Of a stretch of DNA of 64,000 bases, positions 53,743 through 62,031 are shown in pieces; the first letter of the stretch is position 1; every line of letters begins with the position of its first letter. Below the pieces are notes generated by a model, which saw only the letters and a list, made by a program, of their open reading frames with translations, was not told the origin of the DNA and searched no databases. The position numbers and the translations under genes were made by a program. Origin of the DNA: Candidatus Tiddalikarchaeum anstoanum (GTDB taxonomy: Archaea; Nanobdellota; Nanobdellia; Tiddalikarchaeales; Tiddalikarchaeaceae); NCBI GenBank assembly GCA_902385255.1, contig CABMEV010000005.1:62001-126000 (forward strand), written 5' to 3'.

Positions 53743-56700
53743 ATGGTCCGCATAAATAAACTAATACTTGAAAACTTCAAGAGTTTCGGCGGGAAAACAG
53801 AATTAAAATTCATGGACAAATTAAACATAATTATAGGCCCTAACGGCAGCGGAAAAAGCAATATTGGAGAAAGCATAAGTTTCGTATTAGGTATGATGAG
53901 CAAAAAAGGGCTCAGGACTGAAAAATTCTCAGATATAATATTTAACGGCGGAAAAAGAGGGACAGCCGCAAAAAGCGCAACAGTAAAAATAGTATTCTCA
54001 AATGAGGACAAAGTCTTCCCTGTTGAGGAGGATTTTATAGAAATATCACGTAAAGTTGACGTCGACAGCGAGGGAGAGTACAGGATTAACGGAAAGAAGA
54101 CTACAAGAAATGAGATATTGAACGTGCTGGACTATGCAGGACTCAACCCTGAAGGTTTTAACATGATTATGCAGGGGAGCATAGCGAAATTCGTTGATAT
54201 GTCAACCCTGGAAAGAAGGGGAATAATCGAAGAAGTAAGCGGTATAGCAACTTATGAGGAGAAGAAAGAAAAAACGCTCGGAGAGCTTGAAAAAGTAAAA
54301 GAGAAAATCAAGGAGACCCATATCATATTAAAAGAGCGCGAAAAACACCTCGAAGAGATAAAGAAAGAAAAACAGCTGGCTGAAAAATTCCAGAATACAA
54401 AACAACTGCTTAAGGTTACAAAAGGCCAATTGGTTAATAAGCAGATAAAAGAGAAGGAAGAGGAGTCGCTTAATATCCAGAAAAAGATTGAAGACGGAAA
54501 AGAGAGGATTACCAAAAACCAGGGCGACATCATAACCACTGAACAGAAGATTAAGATAATAAAGGAAGAAATAGACGCGTTAAATAAAAACTTGGGAAGC
54601 CAGGGTGCGCAAAAACAAAAAGAGCTGGAAGACAAAATAGCCTCACTTAAAACTGAAACTCATAATACTGAAATCACAATTAAAAGCCACACTAATGAGA
54701 TTGAGAGAATTAAAGACCGTGAAGCCCAGGTTATTAAGAATCTTTTAGATTATGACTCTGAAACTTCCAAGTTGAAAAAAGAGATAACTGATTATGATGA
54801 GAAGCTTAAATCACTAACTGAGGAAGTAAGCAAGTTAAAGGAAAATGCAAGCAGCAAAAGGGAAGTTAACTATTTCGAATTAAAACAGAGAATAAATGAA
54901 GTTAAGGATAATTTGCTGAACTTAAGAAGCGAACAGGAGAGTCTCATACGCAAACAGGAAAGTTTTGAGAATTTCAAGGATTTGCAGGAAGAGTTTGAGC
55001 AGAAGAAAGCGTTGATGGATGATGTTCTTAAAAAATTAGAAAACGAGATGAATTTAAACAGCGAGCTGGCATTGAAGGTTGACCAGGTTAATAATAAGAT
55101 AACGTCAATAATCCAGACTCTGGAAAGGTTAAAGGCGCAGAAGAATGTCAGCATTGAAACCGCCGGAGAAGGTGTAAAGCAGCTTCTTGAGCAGAATATT
55201 CCCGGAGTTCAGGGAACAGTTGCCCAGTTAATAAAAGTCAACAAGGAATACGAACTGCCAATCCGCGTAGCCGCCGGAAACAGGCTGTTAAACGTAGTGG
55301 TTGATACTGAGGATACCGCCAAGAAATGCATAGATTTCCTGAAGAATAACAGGTTAGGAGTCATAACATTCCTTCCTATGAATAAGATAAAGCCATCCCC
55401 TCTCCCTGACGGATTCAGGATGACTCAGGGAGTTGTCGAGTTTGCAATAAACCTTGTTGATTTTAACAATAAATACCAGAATATTTTTGAATATATATTC
55501 AGGGATACTTTGGTCGTTCAGGAGTTTGAGACTGCAAAGAAGATTGGTATTGGAAAAATCAGGATGGTTACTGTCCAGGGAGACCTGATAGAGACGAGCG
55601 GTGCAATAACAGGCGGTTTCCGCGGAGAAAAAAGCCCGCTTACTCTGGCGAGCGCTGAGAATGAAGAGAAGATAGTTTCATTAGAGGAGGATCTCGCAAA
55701 GAATCAGGAAATTTATACCCGAATTAAAACGAGCAAGGAAGAGAATGATAAAAATATCATGAGTTTAAGGGAGAAGAGGGCGGGACTTGATGCTGAAATA
55801 AAGAACGTGAGTTCATTAATTGAAGACTTGAAAAGCAAGAGCGAAGGCTTTGATATAAGAAGACTCGAGAAAGTAAGATTGGACACTGACAAGTACAGTT
55901 CTGAACTTTCTGAGAAAGAGAAACAAATACAAGACTTTGAGAAGACATTCAGCAAGGACGCTTTTGAAAAAACCCAGAAAGTTATGCAGAACATAGAATC
56001 TGAAATAAACAGCCTGACTGTGAACAAAGGCATAAAGTCATCAAGGCTCAAACAAATAGTAGAAAAAGATATTGTAGAATTGACAAAGATTAAGAAAGAC
56101 CTTGAAAAACAAAGATTAAGCTTCTCTGACGAGATTAGCAAACTTAAGCAGTCGCTTGAGAATATGAATTCACAATTGAAAACTTACGAGTCTGACGAGA
56201 AATCATTCCATAATAAACTTAAGGAGAATTATGAAAAAAGGGACAAGAATGAGGAGGAAAAAAGGAACCTGTTAATCAAGATAGAAGAGAAGAAGATGCA
56301 CATAAAAGATGAAGAGGACAAGATTAACAATTTGACTTTATTAATCGCTGAAGTGCACTCGAAGAGCGAAGGATTAAGGCTTAAATTTGAAGAGTATAAG
56401 AGCCTGGAACTCCCTGAAACCAAAAAGAGCGAAAAGGACCTTGAGCAGGAAGTGTTCCTTCTTGAGAAGAAACTTGAAACTTTCGGAAACGTTAACCTGA
56501 AATCATTGGATGTTTACAAAATAGTTGAAGAGGAATATAATGAAGTCAAAACGAAGATGTCACAGTTAGAAGGCGATAGTAATTCTATAATTTCAACAAT
56601 TGACGAGATTGAAAAGAAGAAGAAAGGGACTTTCATGGAAGTGTTTAATGAAATACGCAATAATTTCCAGAGAATCTTCGGTATAATAAGCCCTGGTGGA

Positions 56701-57081
56701 ATAGCTGACTTAATCGTTGAAAACCCTGACAGCCCTTTCGAATCAGGGATTGATATCAAGGCAAGACCGAAAGGCAAAAAGACGCTTACGCTAAAAAGCA
56801 TGAGCGGAGGAGAGAAGACAATAACAGCTTTAAGCTTCATATTTGCAATCCAGGAATATGACCCTGCACCTTTCTACATATTTGATGAGGTTGACGCAGC
56901 GCTTGATAAAGAGAATGCTACAAAACTTGCAAAGCTTGCAAAACAGTACAGTGAGAAGGCGCAGTTTTTGCTAATCAGCCATAATGATAATGTTATCAGC
57001 GAGGCGGATTACTTATATGGTGTCAGTATGACTCCTGACGGTATAAGCAAGGTTGTAACGCTGAAACTCCCTGAACAATAA
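53743..57081 (+). CDS. smc: SMC chromosome condensin ATPase
   Basis: The core ATPase of archaeal condensin. Walker A GPNGSGKSN is near 32-40. Two long coiled coils (about 165-480 and 660-950) flank a hinge (GVQGTVAQLIKVN through the RGEKSPL region, near 485-645). The ABC signature MSGGEKTITALS is near 1020, Walker B FYIFDEVDAALDKEN near 1044, and the D-loop is complete. Length 1112 is standard. Its partners ScpA and ScpB are in the opposite-strand Cdc48 cluster about 6 kb away, so the complex is encoded in two transcription units. Confidence 0.96.
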   Translation: MVRINKLILENFKSFGGKTELKFMDKLNIIIGPNGSGKSNIGESISFVLGMMSKKGLRTEKFSDIIFNGGKRGTAAKSATVKIVFSNEDKVFPVEEDFIEISRKVDVDSEGEYRINGKKTTRNEILNVLDYAGLNPEGFNMIMQGSIAKFVDMSTLERRGIIEEVSGIATYEEKKEKTLGELEKVKEKIKETHIILKEREKHLEEIKKEKQLAEKFQNTKQLLKVTKGQLVNKQIKEKEEESLNIQKKIEDGKERITKNQGDIITTEQKIKIIKEEIDALNKNLGSQGAQKQKELEDKIASLKTETHNTEITIKSHTNEIERIKDREAQVIKNLLDYDSETSKLKKEITDYDEKLKSLTEEVSKLKENASSKREVNYFELKQRINEVKDNLLNLRSEQESLIRKQESFENFKDLQEEFEQKKALMDDVLKKLENEMNLNSELALKVDQVNNKITSIIQTLERLKAQKNVSIETAGEGVKQLLEQNIPGVQGTVAQLIKVNKEYELPIRVAAGNRLLNVVVDTEDTAKKCIDFLKNNRLGVITFLPMNKIKPSPLPDGFRMTQGVVEFAINLVDFNNKYQNIFEYIFRDTLVVQEFETAKKIGIGKIRMVTVQGDLIETSGAITGGFRGEKSPLTLASAENEEKIVSLEEDLAKNQEIYTRIKTSKEENDKNIMSLREKRAGLDAEIKNVSSLIEDLKSKSEGFDIRRLEKVRLDTDKYSSELSEKEKQIQDFEKTFSKDAFEKTQKVMQNIESEINSLTVNKGIKSSRLKQIVEKDIVELTKIKKDLEKQRLSFSDEISKLKQSLENMNSQLKTYESDEKSFHNKLKENYEKRDKNEEEKRNLLIKIEEKKMHIKDEEDKINNLTLLIAEVHSKSEGLRLKFEEYKSLELPETKKSEKDLEQEVFLLEKKLETFGNVNLKSLDVYKIVEEEYNEVKTKMSQLEGDSNSIISTIDEIEKKKKGTFMEVFNEIRNNFQRIFGIISPGGIADLIVENPDSPFESGIDIKARPKGKKTLTLKSMSGGEKTITALSFIFAIQEYDPAPFYIFDEVDAALDKENATKLAKLAKQYSEKAQFLLISHNDNVISEADYLYGVSMTPDGISKVVTLKLPEQ

Positions 57082-57102
57082 AAATTAAAAAAGATTAATT
57101 TT
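57082..57102. terminator. AT-rich bidirectional terminator between smc and the next gene
   Basis: The 21 bases between two convergent stop codons contain a run of six T on the plus strand (57098-57103 region) and of six A (six U for the minus strand). This could end transcription in both directions. Pattern-based and uncertain. Confidence 0.35.
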
Positions 57103-57864
57103 TTACTGGTTTAAACATTGTGTTGTTGCCTGTTCTATACTTAAACCAGAGGTCATTAATCTATTTATGCAGTTTTGCATCTGCGGACTACTTACTTGTT
57201 GTATCCTGTCCTGCATTGCCTGACCCATGCCGCTCAAGTCCGGCATGTTTAGTATTATTTGAGAGCCTTCAAATATCTTGACTATCCCTGTGAATGGCTG
57301 TATTGTCAAATCACCTGTGAAGAACATCTTAATAAGAGTCCATCCTACTTTCACTATAGAGCCTATAAAATCAAGTATGTTTATGTTATTGCCGTTCGTT
57401 ACTGTTCTAAGCTCTGACACTATCTCTTCCAGCCTTACTAGCTCTACATGCAGTGCAATATGCTGGTCACTGGAACCTTTCAAAGGGTCGCCCTGTAGTT
57501 TGAAAAATTTAAGCTCTGAATTATTAAACATTAAACTGCCGTTAAAGCATACTGAATTATTGTATAATATTTCAGCGCTGAATACAACTTCGCTTAAAGC
57601 TTTTGTCACGTTCACCGCTTCTGGCTTACTGCGTATCTGCTCGTTAATGTAATCTAAAACTTCCGGAGGGAATTCCGTCATGTTCTGGTATTGTGTTCCC
57701 CTGAACCTGTCACCCTGGAATGTGAATGTTATATCATGAAGCTTCTCGCAAATAGTCAATATTGGGTGCGTATCATTCTCATTAATGGATATTTGAACGG
57801 CTTGGGGTGCAAAAATTGCTGATACCGTAAGCAGTGATATTAAAATTAATAAAACGTTTTTCAT
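57103..57864 (-). CDS. Secreted or exported protein of unknown function
   Basis: A 253-residue protein starting at ATG 57864 with a signal peptide (KNVLLILISLLTVSAIFA). The mature part has Asn-x-Ser/Thr sites (NDT, NMT, NVT, NNS, NGS). A hydrophobic stretch lies near 174-190 (LDFIGSIVKVGWTLIKMFF), and paired cysteines lie near the end (MQNCINRL, TTQCLNQ). No family is recognised. A longer frame reaching 57930 would run into tRNA-Val and is rejected. It is 36 bases downstream of that tRNA. Confidence 0.68.
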   Translation of the reverse strand: MKNVLLILISLLTVSAIFAPQAVQISINENDTHPILTICEKLHDITFTFQGDRFRGTQYQNMTEFPPEVLDYINEQIRSKPEAVNVTKALSEVVFSAEILYNNSVCFNGSLMFNNSELKFFKLQGDPLKGSSDQHIALHVELVRLEEIVSELRTVTNGNNINILDFIGSIVKVGWTLIKMFFTGDLTIQPFTGIVKIFEGSQIILNMPDLSGMGQAMQDRIQQVSSPQMQNCINRLMTSGLSIEQATTQCLNQ

Positions 57865-57900
57865 AAAATAATCAAATATTACTTGGGAATAAAAAGGTTT

Positions 57901-57972
57901 TGGGCCCGGCAGGATTTGAACCTGCGACATCCACAGTGTGAGTGTGGCGTCATACCGCTAGACCACAGGCCC
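57901..57972 (-). tRNA. tRNA-Val (CAC)
   Basis: Minus strand, no intron. The acceptor GGGCCTG pairs with CGGGCCC, with one G-U pair and discriminator A. The anticodon stem-loop is CCACA CTCACAC TGTGG, giving anticodon CAC. The T-arm is GCAGG TTCAAAT CCTGC. CCA is not encoded. A second tRNA-Val with anticodon TAC is about 2 kb away and shares the same anticodon stem. Confidence 0.95.
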
Positions 57973-58030
57973 AATAATAAAGATTAAAGAATTAAGCTAA
58001 TATTTATGTCTTTCCCACACCCCAAAAAAT

Positions 58031-58348
58031 TTATACGCGCCTAATAAGTCGTACTGCCAGATAAATCAGATTGGTTAACAAATAGAAAATGCAGCCTATT
58101 ATTACTCCCATCGCGGCAGCTATACCAACACCAAGTAATCCAATTCCTCCGCTTGCACCATCCAAACTTGAATTAACAATTAATACTAATATATTGCCTA
58201 CACCTGTGACTAATAAACATACAATGAAAAAGATGATTAAATCTTTAATCCAGTACTTAATCTTCCACCTTGACAAGGCTATTTTAAGAAAGTAGTTTAG
58301 TAATAATGCTAATATTATTGCTATTGGCAGTATTATTGCAGAACTCAT
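58031..58348 (-). CDS. Small membrane protein, three predicted helices
   Basis: A 105-residue membrane protein of unknown function. Hydrophobic segments lie at about 3-24, 36-56 and 65-98 (the last is Gly-rich and may be two short helices). The end is basic (VRLIRRV). A longer frame to 58615 is open but would overlap the divergent DUF362 gene and adds non-membrane residues of odd composition, so ATG 58348 is preferred. No partner is evident. Confidence 0.65.
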   Translation of the reverse strand: MSSAIILPIAIILALLLNYFLKIALSRWKIKYWIKDLIIFFIVCLLVTGVGNILVLIVNSSLDGASGGIGLLGVGIAAAMGVIIGCIFYLLTNLIYLAVRLIRRV

Positions 58349-58382
58349 ATGAAGGCTAAGTTTATTAAAAATTAAAAACATA

Positions 58383-59336
58383 TTGTATTCTGCAATGGAT
58401 AACACAGTATTCTCAAAAAACTTCGATGAATTATTAGGCAAGATAGATTTTTCCAAATTAGGGAAGAATATAGCCGTGAAGATGCATTTTGGAGAGAAAG
58501 GATGCACCACATACATGCCTCCAATTATTGTTAAAAAATTATATGAAAAAGTGAAAAAAGATGACAACATCGTCGAATTGGTTGACTGCAATGCTTTATA
58601 CAAAGGTTCACGCACTAATTCTTACAATCATATAGAAACTGCAAAAAGCCACGGCTTTATTTTCGCGCCTGTGAAAATTCTTGACGGAGAAATCGGCGAA
58701 GAATATGTTGAAATTAACGGCTGCAAGATTGGAAGAAATATCAATGATTATGACTCATTAATCGTTCTCACTCACTTCAAAGGCCATATAATGACTGGAT
58801 TTGGAGGGGCGTTAAAGAATGTCGGAATGGGATTAGGCAGCAGGGCTGGAAAGCTTGACATGCACTCCAATATTAAGCCCAGTGTCAATGTTAAAAAATG
58901 CGCGGGATGCGGACTTTGTGCAAAAAATTGTCCTGCCCTCGCCATCAGCGTCGACACAAAAGCGTTCATAAACCCCAAGAAATGCATAGGCTGCGCTACA
59001 TGCATTGAAGTATGCCCGAATAATGCTATATCTATACCATGGAACAGCAAGACTCATGTAGAGCTGCAGGAGAGGATATGTGATTACGCAAAAGCAGTAT
59101 TATCTCTTTTTAAGAATGTAATATTCATCAACGCCCTTATTAACATCACAAAAGACTGCGACTGCATTGGAAGGAAGCAGGAGAAGTTAACAAAAGATAT
59201 AGGATACTTATATTCTGATAATATAATATCAATTGACACCGCTTCAAAAAAATTAATTGATAAAGAAAAAATATTAACAGAGAAGAGTAAAAGTTTCAGC
59301 CACTTTTTAGAATACGCTAAAAAAATAGGGCTTTAA
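58383..59336 (+). CDS. DUF362 protein with two 4Fe-4S ferredoxin modules
   Basis: The 317-residue protein matches DUF362 iron-sulfur proteins: VKMHFGEKGCTTYMPP near 34-49, LVDCNALYKGSRTN near 66 and THFKGHIMTGFGGALKNVGMG near 132. Two ferredoxin cysteine sets follow: CAGCGLCAKNCP near 173 and CIGCATCIEVCP near 201. A final CDC pair is near 257. It probably handles electrons, but no reaction is established. The start may be TTG 58383 or ATG 58395; the family's N-terminal strand begins at about this point, so both are listed as possible. Confidence 0.87.
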   Translation: MYSAMDNTVFSKNFDELLGKIDFSKLGKNIAVKMHFGEKGCTTYMPPIIVKKLYEKVKKDDNIVELVDCNALYKGSRTNSYNHIETAKSHGFIFAPVKILDGEIGEEYVEINGCKIGRNINDYDSLIVLTHFKGHIMTGFGGALKNVGMGLGSRAGKLDMHSNIKPSVNVKKCAGCGLCAKNCPALAISVDTKAFINPKKCIGCATCIEVCPNNAISIPWNSKTHVELQERICDYAKAVLSLFKNVIFINALINITKDCDCIGRKQEKLTKDIGYLYSDNIISIDTASKKLIDKEKILTEKSKSFSHFLEYAKKIGL

Positions 59337-59983
59337 GCATTTGCAAACTTTGTTAAAAGGAATATTGAATGAGGTTTATAATAAGTCTCATAAGGCGCTT
59401 CCTTAAATGAGAAACCTTTTAGTTCTGATTCAACAAGTTTCGGCTCGCTTCTAGCATCTATTTTAAAGTTTTTAATCAATGAGTTAACAATTTTTAGGTC
59501 ATAGCATGGGATAAATCCCCCATATTTCATACTGAAGTATCTCATCTTTTCAGACTCAACAGGTATCTCACCAAAATAATGTCGTTTAGGCTCAGTTTCG
59601 CTTTTTAATAAATTCATTATACCCACATATATATTATTCCTCATCTCTTTATTTTCGAAAAGAAATTTATTATAGCAGAAGAAACCTATTTTTGAAAAAT
59701 ATTTTTCCACTTCTGGTATTAAGTTAAACGTTGTTGACCCTAGAAGAAAATCGATTAATTCTTCGCTTACGTGCATATATAACCTGTGATATTGTTTTGT
59801 AATCTTGTCCCTGCATTTCTCCAGACTCCATGTTGGTTTGATATTTTGTTTATAATCAGCATATGTTATTTCTGAAAAATTATATGTCAGCGTGCTTAAT
59901 TCATTAATTATCTTATTATCCTTGATTGTATTAGTGTCAACAAAGTAAAAGTTATTTCCAAGATTCTTGAATGATTCAATCAT
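59333..59983 (-). CDS. Hypothetical protein, 216 residues
   Basis: Not recognised. The protein is soluble and rich in aromatic residues and Asn/Lys. The first strand NNFYFVDTNTIKDN resembles the start of a PIN or HAD fold, but the remaining motifs do not follow. Start chosen at ATG 59983; a longer frame to 60076 overlaps tRNA-Val(TAC) and translates its T-arm. Its stop overlaps the convergent DUF362 gene by four bases. Confidence 0.65.
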   Translation of the reverse strand: MIESFKNLGNNFYFVDTNTIKDNKIINELSTLTYNFSEITYADYKQNIKPTWSLEKCRDKITKQYHRLYMHVSEELIDFLLGSTTFNLIPEVEKYFSKIGFFCYNKFLFENKEMRNNIYVGIMNLLKSETEPKRHYFGEIPVESEKMRYFSMKYGGFIPCYDLKIVNSLIKNFKIDARSEPKLVESELKGFSFKEAPYETYYKPHSIFLLTKFANA

Positions 59984-60042
59984 AAAAATGAGAGCAACGT
60001 TTCTTATTAATAAAACATTTGGTTTCCATTTAAAAATAAGTG

Positions 60043-60115
60043 TGGGCCCGGCCGGATTTGAACCGGCGGCATCCACAGTGTAAGTGTGGCGTTATAACCA
60101 CTAAACTACGGGCCC
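60043..60115 (-). tRNA. tRNA-Val (TAC)
   Basis: Minus strand, no intron. The acceptor GGGCCCG pairs perfectly with CGGGCCC. The anticodon stem-loop is CCACA CTTACAC TGTGG, anticodon TAC. The T-arm is GCCGG TTCAAAT CCGGC. With the CAC tRNA at 57901 it covers GTA, GTG and probably other valine codons. Confidence 0.95.
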
Positions 60116-60165
60116 TAGGATAAAAGTAATAGAGAGTAAGGTGTTTTTAAAATTTGCTTAAAACT

Positions 60166-60173
60166 AAAAAAAA
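60166..60173 (-). terminator. Poly-U terminator
   Basis: Eight A on the plus strand give eight U on the minus strand, about 30 bases after the stop codon of the small gene ending at 60204. It probably ends the minus-strand group of small genes 60204-61762. Confidence 0.45.
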
Positions 60174-60203
60174 TAAAGATTTAATAAAAGAATTTGATTC
60201 CTT

Positions 60204-60365
60204 CTATTTGCCTTTGTGTTCCTGTTCCACTGCTTTAATTTTTTCTATGTACTTGTCTTCGAGTTCATTAACCGCTTTGCGTTGTTCTTGTAAGAGATTA
60301 AATAATTCCTTAGACCCGCATCTTAAAGCGGCAAAGCCCTCAGTCTTAGTGTAATCTTTTAAAAT
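60204..60365 (-). CDS. Small helical protein, probable ATT start (53 residues)
   Basis: A coding-like frame on the minus strand from a stop at 60204 upward: ILKDYTKTEGFAALRCG then a charged helix (QEQRKAVNELEDKYIEKI) ending EHKGK. The frame is open back to a TAG 30 bases further upstream but contains no ATG, GTG or TTG near the start. ATT at 60363-60365 is preceded by TTGAG in the overlapping end of the next gene. Either the start is noncanonical or the frame is made by frameshifting from that gene. Function unknown. Confidence 0.42.
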   Translation of the reverse strand: MLKDYTKTEGFAALRCGSKELFNLLQEQRKAVNELEDKYIEKIKAVEQEHKGK

Positions 60366-60366
60366 C

Positions 60367-60699
60367 TCAAGTTTTGAGTTTAACTTCTATGCTGACGTAT
60401 TTCTTGATTTTTTTCTCAAGCTTAGGCTTGGCAACTTCTATGCTTATAAAGAAAGTATCTTTGTCTGAAGCAAAAGGTTTCGGAGAGTAATAATTTAAAA
60501 TTGTTAATATACCCCGCTTTGCTGAGTTCAACTCTATATAATCACTGTCTTGTGCGTCTAAAGTTCCCCTGTAATCTATAACTGCTTCGCCTACGTGGGT
60601 TGAAATGCAGAAAAAACCACTCACAATTTTATTCATTCCAATGCCAAAACTTACAGAAGCACGGATAGGTGTATTGTCAAATAAGCTTTCAATGTTCAT
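60367..60699 (-). CDS. Hypothetical protein, 110 residues
   Basis: Not recognised. A small, mainly beta protein (RASVSFGIGMNKIVSGFFCIS, AVIDYRGTLDAQ, TFFISIEVAK) ending in a basic strand (KKIKKYVSIEVKLKT). There is no signal peptide. The small ATT-start frame begins within two bases of its stop. The upstream gene (60771) is on the same strand, 71 bases away. Confidence 0.6.
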   Translation of the reverse strand: MNIESLFDNTPIRASVSFGIGMNKIVSGFFCISTHVGEAVIDYRGTLDAQDSDYIELNSAKRGILTILNYYSPKPFASDKDTFFISIEVAKPKLEKKIKKYVSIEVKLKT

Positions 60700-60770
60700 A
60701 AGATTAAAGTATTTGGACCATATTTTTAACAGTTTTTCACCACTGCATAATTAAAATAAAAAAGGTATAA

Positions 60771-61016
60771 TTATTTAAAATGGGGGTCGTACTCTTCAAT
60801 ATTATGCTGTTTGCAAAAATGTTTTGTGACAGCCTTTTCTTTAACCAGTTCGTTTAGCCATCCATTAATCTTAGTGATATCTTCTTCTTTAACCTGCAGT
60901 TCTTTGGTAATTTCTTTAAGTGTAACATCAAAATGGTGGCTGAGATAATCTTTTAATTCTTCCTTAGTGCCTTTCTTAAAACTCTTTTTTTCTTTTTTAA
61001 TGACTAAATAGTCCAT
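60771..61016 (-). CDS. Small protein, possible winged-helix fold
   Basis: The 81-residue protein begins with basic residues (KKEKKSFKKGTKEEL). It continues as helices with a helix-turn-helix-like spacing (VTLKEITKELQVKEEDITKINGWLNELVKE, about 31-60). It ends with a Cys/His tail (KHFCKQHNIEEYDPH). DNA binding is possible but not shown. It lies 23 bases downstream of the 240-residue gene. Confidence 0.55.
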   Translation of the reverse strand: MDYLVIKKEKKSFKKGTKEELKDYLSHHFDVTLKEITKELQVKEEDITKINGWLNELVKEKAVTKHFCKQHNIEEYDPHFK

Positions 61017-61039
61017 AAAATAATAATATCATAGTGCCT

Positions 61040-61762
61040 TTAAGAGTTTGATTTTATTCCAATAAAACAACCCTTGGAATAGAGATTATTACTGTGCAAG
61101 CAGCTAATGCTGTTCCAGCAGTCATTTTTATAATAGGTGAGGGACAGCAATCGGGCGTGCGGTATTGAAGCATCTTCTTCTTTAAGCCAGAGCCAGTGAA
61201 GGTTGCCCACCATTCCCTTATTTATATCTCTTTTGCATTCTGCTTTATAAAAAAGTTGTGCTTTATCAAAATAGTTTTCTAAGTTTTGTCTCCCGCCGTT
61301 GCGGGCTATCACTAGTGGATTATTGATGAATTTACTCTTTTCTTGATATTCTGATTTTAATTTCTTTGCTATCTTTAACGGCATCTTAATAGCATAATGC
61401 CCGAATGGATTAGGAATGTCCTTCTCATAAGTGTATACTTTTACTATTTTTTCTTCTAATAAATTATTGAATTCGTCCTGAGTTAATTTTGCACTCCCGC
61501 TACTAATTAATTCGTCATTAATTGCCTGCCGGATTCTAGCGGGTGTTAGTACCCCTGCTCCATGAATAGTCACTAAATATTCTTTTCCATTATATGTTCC
61601 TATAACTTCTTCACCAAGAGCATTAAAAAATTTATTTTGCCAAAGGTAATTATTTTTATCAGCCAGCGCTTTAGCAGCTATTAATTGAGGTAATGTTGCC
61701 ACACTGCCATAAGCAAGTGCTTGCTCCAGCGCTACAGGGATGCTGTCATTTAAGAAATCCAT
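61040..61762 (-). CDS. Hypothetical protein, 240 residues
   Basis: Function unknown. Recognisable features are GKEYLVTIHGAGVLTPARIRQA near 59-80, and a later QDEFNNLLEEKI. Related-looking sequences with a LTPARI motif occur in other uncultured archaea as far as I recall, but no activity is known. The C-terminal part has a Trp/His stretch (GNLHWLWLKEE near 180) and two or three cysteines. A TATA-like sequence lies near 61825. It is first in a minus-strand group of four small genes. Confidence 0.65.
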   Translation of the reverse strand: MDFLNDSIPVALEQALAYGSVATLPQLIAAKALADKNNYLWQNKFFNALGEEVIGTYNGKEYLVTIHGAGVLTPARIRQAINDELISSGSAKLTQDEFNNLLEEKIVKVYTYEKDIPNPFGHYAIKMPLKIAKKLKSEYQEKSKFINNPLVIARNGGRQNLENYFDKAQLFYKAECKRDINKGMVGNLHWLWLKEEDASIPHARLLSLTYYKNDCWNSISCLHSNNLYSKGCFIGIKSNS

Positions 61763-61882
61763 GCCTTCATTAATTAAATTATCAACACTAACAAATTAGC
61801 TGTCATAACCCAACCAAAATAATACTAATCTTATAAATATTTTCATTGAGTTAAAGAAAATGAGCGTATATAAATAAAATGG

Positions 61883-62024
61883 CGCTGGGGCCGAGATTCG
61901 AACTCGGGCTAGCCGTGAGGCTAACAGGTTGGTTGCAAGATTTTGTCACCAACGACAGGACTCTAAAAGTCTTTTAGAGCGTCTTTTAGCAAACCTGCGC
62001 GTTAGACCACTCTGCCACCCCAGC
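61883..62024 (-). tRNA. tRNA-Ser (GCT) with a 56-base intron
   Basis: Minus strand. The acceptor GCTGGGG pairs perfectly with CCCCAGC, discriminator G73. The anticodon loop TTGCTAA gives GCT. A long variable arm (TAGCC ... GGCTA) confirms a class II tRNA. Exon 1 ends at 61987 after position 37, exon 2 is 61883-61930, and the intron is 61931-61986. The intron contains a perfect 9-bp hairpin (61961-61969 with 61971-61979, one-base loop). Confidence 0.93.
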
Positions 62025-62031
62025 ATTAAAA

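Noticed and set aside
57865-57930. N-terminal extension of the exported protein gene
   Set aside because: It translates the T-arm of tRNA-Val(CAC), a common artefact; the signal peptide begins at ATG 57864.
58349-58615. Upstream extension of the three-helix membrane protein
   Set aside because: It lies antisense to the well-supported DUF362 gene and has no membrane or family character.
59984-60076. N-terminal extension of the 216-residue gene
   Set aside because: It overlaps tRNA-Val(TAC) and translates tRNA sequence.
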